From Pseudomonadota bacterium (lineage in GTDB: Bacteria > Myxococcota_A > UBA9042 > GCA-2863065): 64,000 nt of DNA. The stretch is from positions 1 through 64,000 of the forward strand of contig SXOX01000185.1 of assembly GCA_005776585.1 (NCBI GenBank), given 5' to 3'. Shown here one piece after another: positions 42,993-50,931 of this stretch. The position numbers and the translations under genes are program-made. The notes under the pieces were generated by a model. That model was not told where the DNA came from. It ran no database searches and saw only the letters and a program-made list of their open reading frames with translations. Positions within the stretch are counted from its first letter, which is position 1, and every line of letters begins with the position of its first letter.

Positions 42993-44663
42993 ATGCGCCT
43001 CACGCTCGTCCTCATGCTCGCCGCTCACCTCGTGATCGGGTGCGCCGACGACGAGGTCGAGGGGATCGCCTTCGAGTTCGTCGGACCGGGCCCCGTCGTG
43101 GGCACGAGCGGCGATGTCACGGTCTCCAAGGACACGATCCCGGGGGACCTCACTGCCGGGGACCTTCTCCAGGCCGACACCGGACCGCTGCACGAACTGT
43201 CCGACCTGCTGCACGCGGAGGACACGCACCTCGTCGTGGATGGCGTCGACTCCATCGACGGCGTGCCGGACACGGCGGACGTCCCCGAGCCAGACACGAG
43301 CGACGCCGTGGCCGACGCGGGTTGCACGAAGAACGCCGACTGCGAGAGCGGCCTTATCTGCGTGGACGGCGCGTGCGTCGATGCGCCGTGCGTCCCCGGA
43401 ACCATCCTCTGCGTGCCAGCGGACACCGCGGCCGGCGCCGCGCGAACCTGCAAGTCCGACGGCTCGGGCTACGCGCAGGCGGTACCATGTGCGGACAGCA
43501 ACCCGTGTACGACCGAGAGCTGTACCGTCGGCCTCGGCTGCACGCAGGTAGCAACCCTGGGCGCCTGCGATGACAGCAACCACTGCACCGTCGGCGACAC
43601 GTGCGCCAACGACGGCCTGTGCCTCGGGACGCCCAAGGACTGCGTGGACGCCAATCCGTGCACGCAAGACGACTGCGAGCCGGCGACCGGCTGCCAGCAC
43701 CTGCCCGCCGACGGCGCTTGCGATGACGCCGATCCGTGCACCGTCGGGGATGCGTGCGCCAAAGGCAGCTGTGCCCCGGGTTCGAGCGCGCTCGCGTGTG
43801 ATGACAGCGACCCCTGTACGATGGACGGATGTACCAAGGGCGCGGGATGCACGCACGCCAAGATCGCCGCTTGCTGTAAGTCGGCCGCGCAGTGCGATGA
43901 CGGCACCGTGTGCACGACCGACGCCTGCCCCGCCGGAACGCACCAGTGCACCCACGTGCCGAACAGCTCCGGCTGCGAGGACGGAAGCCTGTGCACCGTG
44001 GGAGACGCGTGCGCCGAGGGCAAGTGCAAGGGCGGCGCGCCCGCCAACTGCACCGACAACGACCCCAATACGCTCGACACCTGTGATCCCAACCTGGGCT
44101 GCCAGCACGTGCCGAGCGACGGGCCCTGCGACAAGGACAGCGACTGCAACGACAAGAACGCGTGCACGAGCGACAAGTGCGTATCGGAGTGGTTTGGCCC
44201 GAAGAAGTGCACGCACACGGCGATTCAGGGGTGCTGCGTCACCGCGTCCAACTGCGCGACGGGCGACTCGTGCAAGCAGGCATCGTCGTGCAAGGACGGC
44301 AAGTGCGTGCCTGGACCCAATCAGAGCGACGGCTTCCTGTGCACGATTCCGGAGAAGGACCAGTGCTTCACGGGACAGTGCAGCAAAGGGCAGTGCAAGC
44401 CGCTGGATGGACAGGTGTGCACGACCGACAGCGGCGCGTGCCCCGCGGGCATCTGCCAGGGCGGCGCGTGCGCTCCGATTGCCGGGCAGCCGTGCGAGGC
44501 GACGTTCGACATCGGCATCTGCGAGAAGGTCGTACTGAACGGGAGCTGCGGGCCGCTCGGCGGCTGCAAGCCGCAATCGATCCCGACGCAATATCAGTGT
44601 TCAGGGTGCAACGGGCTGTGTGCGACGTGCCTGGGGCAGCAGATCTGTCTGCCCATCCCGTAG
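42993..44663 (+). CDS. Cys-rich repeat lipoprotein
   Basis: Surface lipoprotein of 556 residues. Signal MRLTLVLMLAAHLVIGC (VIGC lipobox), an acidic Asp/Val/Thr linker to about residue 110, then Cys-rich repeats to the end. Repeats read DxNPCTxDxCxxxxGCxHxP (for example ANPCTQDDCEPATGCQHLP) alternating with CTVGDxCAxGxC units. About every eighth residue of this region is Cys, so many disulfides outside the cytoplasm are expected. This repeat type is common in myxobacterial secreted proteins; partners are unknown. Its start is 41 bases after the exporter gene; it ends six bases from a convergent gene. Confidence 0.8.
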   Translation: MRLTLVLMLAAHLVIGCADDEVEGIAFEFVGPGPVVGTSGDVTVSKDTIPGDLTAGDLLQADTGPLHELSDLLHAEDTHLVVDGVDSIDGVPDTADVPEPDTSDAVADAGCTKNADCESGLICVDGACVDAPCVPGTILCVPADTAAGAARTCKSDGSGYAQAVPCADSNPCTTESCTVGLGCTQVATLGACDDSNHCTVGDTCANDGLCLGTPKDCVDANPCTQDDCEPATGCQHLPADGACDDADPCTVGDACAKGSCAPGSSALACDDSDPCTMDGCTKGAGCTHAKIAACCKSAAQCDDGTVCTTDACPAGTHQCTHVPNSSGCEDGSLCTVGDACAEGKCKGGAPANCTDNDPNTLDTCDPNLGCQHVPSDGPCDKDSDCNDKNACTSDKCVSEWFGPKKCTHTAIQGCCVTASNCATGDSCKQASSCKDGKCVPGPNQSDGFLCTIPEKDQCFTGQCSKGQCKPLDGQVCTTDSGACPAGICQGGACAPIAGQPCEATFDIGICEKVVLNGSCGPLGGCKPQSIPTQYQCSGCNGLCATCLGQQICLPIP

Positions 44664-44669
44664 CCACGC

Positions 44670-45953
44670 TCAGCTCGGCGGTAGGCGCACTTCGCGAGCG
44701 ATGCGCTTGAGGCGCCGATCGATCCACCAGTAGACCGCACCAAGTACCAGGGCGACGAGGCCCACCACCATCACGGAGCCACGACTCAGCCAAGCGAGCC
44801 GACCCCAGCGTGGGCTACCTCCGGCAGGGACCCGCGTCACCTGAAGCTCCACACCCGCCGGGCCGCCCGAGGTGTAGATGAGCAACGTGGAGCCGACATG
44901 GCCAGCGTCGAGGAACGTCCGCGGGGACCCGTTATCGCTGACGAACCGACGAACCGAACCCGCGTTGCGTGCGGCGACGACGAAGCCGTCGCGCAGTCCG
45001 ACGACCACGTGCTCGCTCGAAGACCACCGCACGGGCGCCCCTGGGGGCAAGTTTCCCGCAGGGACCAGCTCGCGAATCGAGCCATCGAGCTCCCGGACGG
45101 TGAGCCGGCCATCGCCGTCCAACGCCGCGACGAGCCCGCCAGAGCCCACGGCCCCGACAGGACCATGGCTCGCCTGAAAGCTCGCGCCGTGGTCGGTGCT
45201 GACGAGCCACGAGGGTGACGCCACGGCTGAGGTGCCCTCGGTGTACGCGATGAAGCGCGGACCTCCATCGGGGACACCGGTCACGGCCGCAACGGGGCCC
45301 GGAGCGCGAGCGACATCGCTGAAGGTGGTCTCCGACGGCCGGCGACGTAGGACTCGGCCATCGACGTCGCCAATGAGCGCGCTGCCATCGGAGAAACGCG
45401 CAGCTGCGGTCACCTGGCGGTCGAGCAGGCGCCCGCACGGCTGTGGCGGCCCCCCGTCGGCGACGGTGCACTCGAAGAGCCCGCCGGTTGCACCCGCGAC
45501 GAGCAGGCGCCGACCATCGACCGGATCCGCGGCGACCGCACGTGGCGCGCTGCCCGGGAGGCGCACCGGAGGCAGCGGCTGCCGGGCGCCGGCGGGCCAC
45601 TCGATGAGGTCGGTGCGGGCGCGCAGCGCGAGGCGGCCCCCTTGCGGGTCGCTCCGAAACGTCTCGGCGAGGGACTCGCCATTCGGCAACCGTAGCGGGG
45701 TGCTCGGCGGCAGCGGATCCACGGGCTTGCAGGGGCGCGGGCTCCAATGCCCCGGAGCGTCGCGGCCGAAGCAGCCGCGCGCCGTGCCAGCGAGGAGGGT
45801 CCCCGACTGCGCGTCGCGGCCCAGCGTCGTGACGATCCCACCCTCCAGCGTCGCGACGACTTGCGCGGGTGGGAGCTCGACCTCGTCCCAGGGCGCAGGC
45901 AGTGCGCAGCCCACCACCATGACCGTAAGCCCCAGAGCTGCGACGCGCGCCAT
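44670..45953 (-). CDS. BNR/propeller-like lipoprotein with C-terminal membrane segment
   Basis: Protein of 427 residues. Signal MARVAALGLTVMVVGC (VVGC lipobox). The body is beta-rich with an Asp-box (LVSTDHGASFQAS) and blade-like strands (GTLLAGTARGCFG, RLLVAGATGGLFECTVADGG, SALIGDVDGRVLRRR, EHVVVGLRDGFVVAARN), so a BNR-type propeller is likely. A membrane helix near residues 390-412 (SVMVVGLVALVLGAVYWWI) and a basic tail RRLKRIAREVR follow. It would be held by lipid and helix, with the propeller outside the cytoplasm. Function unknown. Confidence 0.65.
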   Translation of the reverse strand: MARVAALGLTVMVVGCALPAPWDEVELPPAQVVATLEGGIVTTLGRDAQSGTLLAGTARGCFGRDAPGHWSPRPCKPVDPLPPSTPLRLPNGESLAETFRSDPQGGRLALRARTDLIEWPAGARQPLPPVRLPGSAPRAVAADPVDGRRLLVAGATGGLFECTVADGGPPQPCGRLLDRQVTAAARFSDGSALIGDVDGRVLRRRPSETTFSDVARAPGPVAAVTGVPDGGPRFIAYTEGTSAVASPSWLVSTDHGASFQASHGPVGAVGSGGLVAALDGDGRLTVRELDGSIRELVPAGNLPPGAPVRWSSSEHVVVGLRDGFVVAARNAGSVRRFVSDNGSPRTFLDAGHVGSTLLIYTSGGPAGVELQVTRVPAGGSPRWGRLAWLSRGSVMVVGLVALVLGAVYWWIDRRLKRIAREVRLPPS

Positions 45954-46048
45954 CGCCGGAGTATTGCGTGCAGACCGTGTGAGCGAAAGTGGGGCGATCG
46001 CGCCGGTCCCGCTAAAGGATCCCGGCGCGCGGCCGATCTTCTACGGTC

Positions 46049-46333
46049 GTGGGTCGTCGCATCACGCTCCGGAGCAAAAGGTTGGGCTTTCCGTCGCAGG
46101 CGGACTTCGACCTCTATCGGGTCAACGCCCTCCGCGAGCGCCTGCAGCGCGGCCGCTACGCCGTGGCCGGCGCGGACGTCGCCGAGCAGCTCGTCATCGA
46201 TCACCTCACCACCCTGCTGGCGGTCGAGGCCATCGAGGTCGCGCAGGCAGCGTCTGGCGCCAACGACGGCGCGATTGAGGCCGTCGCTCGACGCCTCTCG
46301 GTCACCGACCGGAGCGCCTGCGACGACGCTTGA
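46049..46333 (+). CDS. FlgM-like anti-sigma-28 factor (orphan)
   Basis: Protein of 94 residues. The segment LYRVNALRERLQRGRYAVAGADVAEQLVIDHL fits the sigma-binding C-terminal motif of FlgM (RVxxLKxxIxxGxYxVDxxxIAxxLI), which holds the flagellar sigma factor inactive. The N terminus is basic and short, and there is a tail of about 40 residues after the motif that FlgM usually lacks. No flagellar genes are in the window, so it may control another sigma-28-type factor. GTG start with no clear ribosome-binding site. Located just upstream of the tRNA gene. Confidence 0.5.
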   Translation: MGRRITLRSKRLGFPSQADFDLYRVNALRERLQRGRYAVAGADVAEQLVIDHLTTLLAVEAIEVAQAASGANDGAIEAVARRLSVTDRSACDDA

Positions 46334-46401
46334 CACGCTCTCGGGCCGATCTTATAAGCCGCTCACTGCGAGCACAGGCGCGCCTGGTGCTTTGCGGTGC
46401 T

Positions 46402-46488
46402 GCGGATGTGGCGGAATTGGTAGACGCGCTAGTTTGAGGTGCTAGTGGCCTTAACTCGGCTGTGGGGGTTCAAATCCCCCCGTCCGCA
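46402..46488 (+). tRNA. tRNA-Leu (anticodon GAG)
   Basis: An 87-base class II tRNA. Acceptor stem GCGGATG pairs with CGTCCGC (one T-G pair), D-arm GCGGAATTGGTAGACGCGC, anticodon arm CTAGT-TTGAGGT-GCTAG with anticodon GAG, long variable arm as expected for Leu, T-arm GGGGGTTCAAATCCCCC, discriminator A. CCA is not encoded. Reads CUC (and CUU) codons. A lipoprotein reading frame begins inside its 3' half. Confidence 0.96.
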
Positions 46489-46981
46489 CTTTTGGTTCAT
46501 CGTTTTGCTGCTCGGTTCGACCGGGTGTCGGCGGGACGGGCCCGTCGAGGTCTTCGATCGCTTTGCGACGGCCTGGGAGGCCGGGCAGATCGACGAGGCC
46601 GCGCTGTGGCTCACCGACGACTCACGCGTGCTGTTCGACGGCATGCGCGCGGTTGCAGGGCCAAGCGCTTCGGTCTTCGGACCGGCGGGACGGACGCACT
46701 CCATTCGTGCCATGGGCTTCGAAGATCGCGGCGGCATCGCCCTGGTCCAGGTACGCGCCGAGGCGCCGGGGGACGAGCGCGGCACGGTCATCCTGCGTGA
46801 GGAGCACGGCGCGTGGCGCGTCGACCTGGTCGGGACCGAGCTCCTCTGGAGCCGTGATTGGTCGACCTCGGGCGGTCCCGCCGAGCGTAGCCGCCCGGGG
46901 CAGGACGAGCCGGGCCCCAAGCCCGCGCTCCCCGAGCTCGAACCGCAGCCTCGGGTCGACGCGCACGAGACTTCACGCTAG
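46445..46981 (+). CDS. Small lipoprotein (NTF2-like) whose start lies inside the tRNA gene
   Basis: Predicted lipoprotein of about 178 residues. The lipobox LLGSTGC is encoded only 35 bases after the tRNA. In frame there is no ATG or GTG between the tRNA end and the lipobox; a TTG would leave only seven residues before the Cys. The GTG starts at 46439 or 46445, inside the tRNA, give ALTRLWGFKSPRPH then FWFIVLLLG, a reasonable n- and h-region. The mature part (VEVFDRFATAWEAGQIDEAALWLTDDSR, REEHGAWRVDLVGTELLW) has the helix-then-strand layout of NTF2/DUF4878-like lipoproteins; a charged Pro-rich tail ends it. First of three similar small lipoproteins and a kinase-like protein in a row. Confidence 0.6.
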   Translation: MALTRLWGFKSPRPHFWFIVLLLGSTGCRRDGPVEVFDRFATAWEAGQIDEAALWLTDDSRVLFDGMRAVAGPSASVFGPAGRTHSIRAMGFEDRGGIALVQVRAEAPGDERGTVILREEHGAWRVDLVGTELLWSRDWSTSGGPAERSRPGQDEPGPKPALPELEPQPRVDAHETSR

Positions 46982-46991
46982 GCTCGACGCC

Positions 46992-47432
46992 ATGGGTCAG
47001 AGCCATCACCGCCGACGCCTGCCCGCCGCGTTCGTCTCGCTGCTGCTCGTCGCGGCATGTAGCGAAGCGAGCCTGACGGAGCGCCTCGAGAGCTGTCGAG
47101 AGGCCGCCAAGGACAAGGAGCGGCTGGACGAGGCCCTCGGATGTTTCACGGCGTCGTCGCGCTCGCTGCTCCGCTCCCTCGTGCTGCAGGAGAAGCAGAC
47201 CGGCGGGACGCTCACGTACTTCGCGGGGCTCGGCGGGCTGGTGGACTTCGACGCCGTCGTCGGGAGCCCCACGTACGTCGGAAAGCTGGCGCTCGTCACG
47301 GTCACGACCAAGGCCAAGGAGCGGCAGACCCTGCTGATGGTCAATGAAGGAGACGTGTGGGTATTGGATCCGCTGGAGCTGCCGGCGTTTTGGGCACCGC
47401 TCGACGCGGCGGCGTCCGAGGGGGGCGGATGA
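46992..47432 (+). CDS. Small lipoprotein, second of three
   Basis: Lipoprotein of 146 residues; signal RRRLPAAFVSLLLVAAC (VAAC lipobox). The mature protein begins with a helical region (LTERLESCREAAKDKERLDEALGCFTASSRSLLRSL, containing two Cys that may pair) and ends in strands (KLALVTVTTKAKERQTLLMVNEGDVWVLDPLELPAFW). The closing W-(V)-(L)-D pattern matches its neighbours, suggesting old duplication. ATG start 11 bases after the preceding lipoprotein; its stop overlaps the next start (ATGA). Confidence 0.68.
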   Translation: MGQSHHRRRLPAAFVSLLLVAACSEASLTERLESCREAAKDKERLDEALGCFTASSRSLLRSLVLQEKQTGGTLTYFAGLGGLVDFDAVVGSPTYVGKLALVTVTTKAKERQTLLMVNEGDVWVLDPLELPAFWAPLDAAASEGGG

Positions 47433-47908
47433 CGCGCGCGACCAGATGGGGCCTGGGGCTCGTGCTCCTGCTCGCCGCGTGCAAGGAGGAGCCGAGCAAG
47501 GCCTACGACCGCCTGGTCTTCTTCGCGAAGATGGGCAACGAAGAGGCCTTCCTCGACGGCTTCACCGAGCGGAGTCGGCCACTCGTCCGTACGGTGCTCG
47601 CCTTGCGGCGCACCTATGGAGACGACGTGAACAAAGACTCGGATCCCTACCTCGCGCTGGTCATGGACGAGGTCGAGAGCACCGAGATCGAGACGCAGTC
47701 GTTGCAGCGCGACCTGCACGAGAGGACCAAGACCGCCGAAGAGGGCTTGGAGAAGGTCGAGCGCCGCGTCGCCACGCTCACGGTCAAGAAGGGCCCCATC
47801 AAGCGCCGCGTCAAGATGATCGAGCTCAAGGACGGCTGGAAGATCGACGCCTTTGACCTCCAGGAGCTGTGGCAGAAGGACCCCAAGGCCTTCTCGAGCC
47901 GCGACTGA
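47429..47908 (+). CDS. Small lipoprotein, third of three
   Basis: Lipoprotein of 159 residues; signal MTRATRWGLGLVLLLAAC (LAAC lipobox). A helical part (SKAYDRLVFFAKMGNEEAFLDGFTERSRPLVRTVLAL) is followed by a Glu/Lys-rich helix and the strand IELKDGWKIDAFDLQELW, the same ending seen in both upstream lipoproteins. Function unknown. Coupled to the second lipoprotein by a four-base overlap and followed after seven bases by the kinase-like gene, so the four proteins are probably made together. Confidence 0.7.
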   Translation: MTRATRWGLGLVLLLAACKEEPSKAYDRLVFFAKMGNEEAFLDGFTERSRPLVRTVLALRRTYGDDVNKDSDPYLALVMDEVESTEIETQSLQRDLHERTKTAEEGLEKVERRVATLTVKKGPIKRRVKMIELKDGWKIDAFDLQELWQKDPKAFSSRD

Positions 47909-47915
47909 GCGGCGC

Positions 47916-49265
47916 ATGGGAGCGCTCGCGCGACACCACCTCCAGTCGCTGCTCGCGGTGCGACCGCTCGAACGCCTCTATTCGGGGCGGGCCAATGACG
48001 GAGGGGCCGATGTGCTCGTCCATCAGGTCCTACCGGGCCTCCCCGCGATCGAGTGTCCGGCCGCAAGCCGCCTGTTCCTCGAGCACTTCGGGCGCCGCGC
48101 CGCGCTGAGCGATCCGGGGACCTTGCCGGCCCGCGAGGTCGCCGCCCGCGAGGACGGCCCCTTCTACTACGTGACGGACGTGCCTTCGGGGACCACGCTG
48201 GGTGAGCTGCTGCGCGCCGCCGGGTCGCTGCCGGTGCCCGTGGCCGCGGCCGTGACGATCGCCATCGGGAACCGACTCGAGCACGCGCACGCCGCCGGTC
48301 TGTTCCACTGGGCCCTGCACCGCGACGCGGTCCTGCTCACGCCGGACGGGCAGACGACGGTCCTCGACCTGGGTCTCGTCCCCTTCCTGGATGCCTGCGC
48401 GCCCGATCGCCTTCGCCAGGCGCGGTCGATGTGGGACATCCTCTTCCCCGATCCCGGCGCGGTCGCGCCCGAGCTCTTGGCGGGAGAGCCGCTCGGCAGG
48501 GCCACGGACGTCTACGGCTTGGGCGCGCTGCTGTATCTGCTGGTGACTGCCGTAAGTCCGTATCCAGGGCGTGCCATGATGGCCATGAACGCGATCCTCG
48601 GGAGTCGTCGCCTTCCAGACCCCCGCCGCGAGATGCCCAACCTGTCACCCGAGATCGCCGAGCTCGCGATGGCCTGTATCGCGCGGCGGCCCGAGGAGCG
48701 ACCCGGGTCGATTGGCGAGGTGCTCGCCGCGTTGCAGCGCCACGCAGCCACTCTGCCCGACGCGCTGCGGTCCTATGGCTCCGTGCTCTCGACGACGCCG
48801 TACTCGACGCGCTACACCCCGCGCCTGCGCCTGGTCGCCGGTGGCGCCGAGGCCGCGGACGCCAGCCCGCCGGAGGAGCCGGCTCCGGTCGTCGTGGCTC
48901 TCTTTCGTCAGCCGGCCGCTCAGCCTGGCCGCTCGCCCGAGGCGGCGCTGCTGACGCAGATGACCACCGAGCAGCGCACGCTCTACCTCGCGGCCGGAAA
49001 CCGGCGTGCTGGGGCAAGTGAGCTGAGCGCAACGCGCCTACAGCGCCGCCTGGAGATTCGGCGTGGCGCCATCGTCGGAGCGCTCGTGGCGCTCGTGTTG
49101 TTGGTCACCGGGCTTCCGGCATGGCTCGACAGGCAGTCGCAACCTGCGCCAGCGGCGGGTACGGCACGGGGGGCGACCGTGACGACTCCGCCCCCACTCG
49201 GAGCGCGCCGCGAGGCGGACGACGGCGACCGCGCCGATCGACGCTCCATCGTGCTGTACCGCTGA
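47916..49265 (+). CDS. Kinase-like (pseudokinase) membrane protein
   Basis: Protein of 449 residues. A Ser/Thr kinase-like fold covers about residues 12-280: YYVTDVPSGTTLGELL, IAIGNRLEHAHAAGLFHWALHRDAVLLTPDGQTTVLDLGL, ATDVYGLGALLYLLVTAVSPYPG, RRPEERPGSIGEVLAAL. HRDLKPEN is replaced by HWALHRDA, so the catalytic Asp is Ala133, and the N-lobe Lys position reads VLVHQV. DFG is DLG with Asp151 kept. It is therefore very probably inactive as kinase. One membrane helix at about 383-405 and a short tail outside. Last gene of a four-gene set with three lipoproteins; it may relay signals across the membrane by binding them. Confidence 0.78.
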   Translation: MGALARHHLQSLLAVRPLERLYSGRANDGGADVLVHQVLPGLPAIECPAASRLFLEHFGRRAALSDPGTLPAREVAAREDGPFYYVTDVPSGTTLGELLRAAGSLPVPVAAAVTIAIGNRLEHAHAAGLFHWALHRDAVLLTPDGQTTVLDLGLVPFLDACAPDRLRQARSMWDILFPDPGAVAPELLAGEPLGRATDVYGLGALLYLLVTAVSPYPGRAMMAMNAILGSRRLPDPRREMPNLSPEIAELAMACIARRPEERPGSIGEVLAALQRHAATLPDALRSYGSVLSTTPYSTRYTPRLRLVAGGAEAADASPPEEPAPVVVALFRQPAAQPGRSPEAALLTQMTTEQRTLYLAAGNRRAGASELSATRLQRRLEIRRGAIVGALVALVLLVTGLPAWLDRQSQPAPAAGTARGATVTTPPPLGARREADDGDRADRRSIVLYR

Positions 49266-49285
49266 AGCGAACCCCGCGCGGTCTG

Positions 49286-50839
49286 CTACTTCACAGGAGC
49301 CGCGTCGACCGGCTTCTTCTTGACCCACTCGTCGAAGTGGAGCTGTAGCGAGATCTGGAGCTGGTGGACCTGCGACTCGAACTTGCCGGCGTTGGCGGGC
49401 ACGCCCGTGAGGCCGTCGCAGTACTTCGGGCACGTCGCGAACGGCCGCTGCTGGAAGACCTTGCCATCCTCCTCGGCGACTTCGCGGGTGAGCTGGTGGA
49501 TGAACATGTACGCGATCGACAGGTCGACGCCCCAATGCGTGAAGCGAAAGCCCGTGCCCACGCCGAAGCGGTCCCACGAGAGGAAGTCGAGGTTGGTGTA
49601 CTGCGGGGGGATCGCGCCGCTCTCGAAGAGGCCGCCGAGCGACCAGGAGAACCAGTTGGGCACCGCGTTCCACGTGCCGCCGAGGCGCACGCTGTAGGTG
49701 TCCCGCCATCGCTTGTCGAGGCTGATGTTCGTCAGGTCCGTGATGGGGACCGGATAGAACGGCGAGCTCGGGTCCTGCGCGTTGGGCGTCTTCACGCCGG
49801 CCTTGCCCGTGAGCTTGACGTCGAACGCCTTGATGGCGCTCCAGGCCTCGTAGACGAAGTTGAGCTCCAGATCGAAGACCTCGTGACCATCGGGAGCCAG
49901 GTGCCGATAGCGGGCGCCGAGCCGCGCGTCCATGGGGATCGACAGCGCGATCTCGGCGTCGCCATTCTCGAGGACAGGCTCGGCATCCTTGTTCCCGACG
50001 AGCGTGATGCCTTCGACCGAGGCCAGCTTGACCTTGCCCTTGGGCTTCATGAAGACCGGCACGAGCCGTGCGGACGCGCCGATCTCGAACTGTGGGATGG
50101 GCCGCCACCAGCCGCCCCAGATCATGCTGAAGGCGCTATGGAACTTGAGATCCAGCGTGCTGAGCAGGTCGAACGTGGAGTAGTACGGCACGACACCGCC
50201 CGACGGGATGCCGTGAACCACGAGGCCAAACTCGCTCTTGGGCATGTCCGCGATCTGAAACGTGGCGCCGATGGCCCACTTCTCCTTCTCGCCGTACGCA
50301 AACGACAGCGAGTAGTACAGCAGGAGCATGTCCATGCTGGTCAGCATGTAGCGCTGGCCGCCGAGTTGGGGCAGCTCGACTTTGCCGAACGCGTTGGGGC
50401 CATACACGCCGAGCGCGAAGTGCCAGTTCTTCAGGCCGAAGTCCGAGCCGAGCCCGAGCATGGCGCCCAGGGGGAAGAGCTTGTTCTTGGGCCGAATGGT
50501 CTCCAGCGGGTCACCCGGATAGGTCGGCGCGACGTTCTTGGCCGCGTTGCCGCCAAACTCCGTGAGCTGCGTGGTCAGGTCCATGCCCGAGGGCGCCCGA
50601 GTGAACGCGAAGTCGTGCCACATGAGGTTGTCGGAGAGGTAGAGGTGCGTACCGTCGAGCCGCAGCAGACCCGCGGGGTTGAGCGCCAGCGCCGTCAGGT
50701 CGTCGACGCCGACCGTCCACGCGCCGCCGCGCCCCATGGCACGCGCGCCGTGCTCGGGGAACTCGAAGCCGCCGGCCGAAGCCACGGAGCCGCTGAGCGC
50801 GCCGAGCAGAATACTCAGCACGAGCCGTTGAGTACGCAT
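49286..50839 (-). CDS. FadL/OmpP1/TodX family outer-membrane transporter
   Basis: Outer-membrane beta-barrel of 517 residues for hydrophobic substrates such as long-chain fatty acids. Signal MRTQRLVLSILLGALSGSVASA; the ATG follows GGAGGT at normal distance, and an in-frame start 33 bases upstream is less likely. The mature N terminus GGFEFPEHGARAMGRGGAWTVGVDDLTALALNPAGLLRL is the FadL plug signature. The rest is a long series of amphipathic strands (WAIGATFQIADMPKSEFGLVV, DLKFHSAFSMIWGGWW, YSVRLGGTWNAVPNWFSWSLGGLFESG). The crotonase gene is divergent 92 bases away. Confidence 0.88.
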   Translation of the reverse strand: MRTQRLVLSILLGALSGSVASAGGFEFPEHGARAMGRGGAWTVGVDDLTALALNPAGLLRLDGTHLYLSDNLMWHDFAFTRAPSGMDLTTQLTEFGGNAAKNVAPTYPGDPLETIRPKNKLFPLGAMLGLGSDFGLKNWHFALGVYGPNAFGKVELPQLGGQRYMLTSMDMLLLYYSLSFAYGEKEKWAIGATFQIADMPKSEFGLVVHGIPSGGVVPYYSTFDLLSTLDLKFHSAFSMIWGGWWRPIPQFEIGASARLVPVFMKPKGKVKLASVEGITLVGNKDAEPVLENGDAEIALSIPMDARLGARYRHLAPDGHEVFDLELNFVYEAWSAIKAFDVKLTGKAGVKTPNAQDPSSPFYPVPITDLTNISLDKRWRDTYSVRLGGTWNAVPNWFSWSLGGLFESGAIPPQYTNLDFLSWDRFGVGTGFRFTHWGVDLSIAYMFIHQLTREVAEEDGKVFQQRPFATCPKYCDGLTGVPANAGKFESQVHQLQISLQLHFDEWVKKKPVDAAPVK

Positions 50840-50931
50840 CTGGAGACCTCCCTCGCCTGCCGTGGGTAGCATCGCCCGTGGCCCAGGTCAACGGGCTGGC
50901 GTCGCGACGCGACACCCGGTATGCCCGCGGC

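Noticed and set aside
46402..46488. tRNA-Leu as integration site of a genomic island
   Set aside because: No integrase, no direct repeat of the tRNA 3' end was noticed nearby, and flanking genes do not differ visibly in composition.
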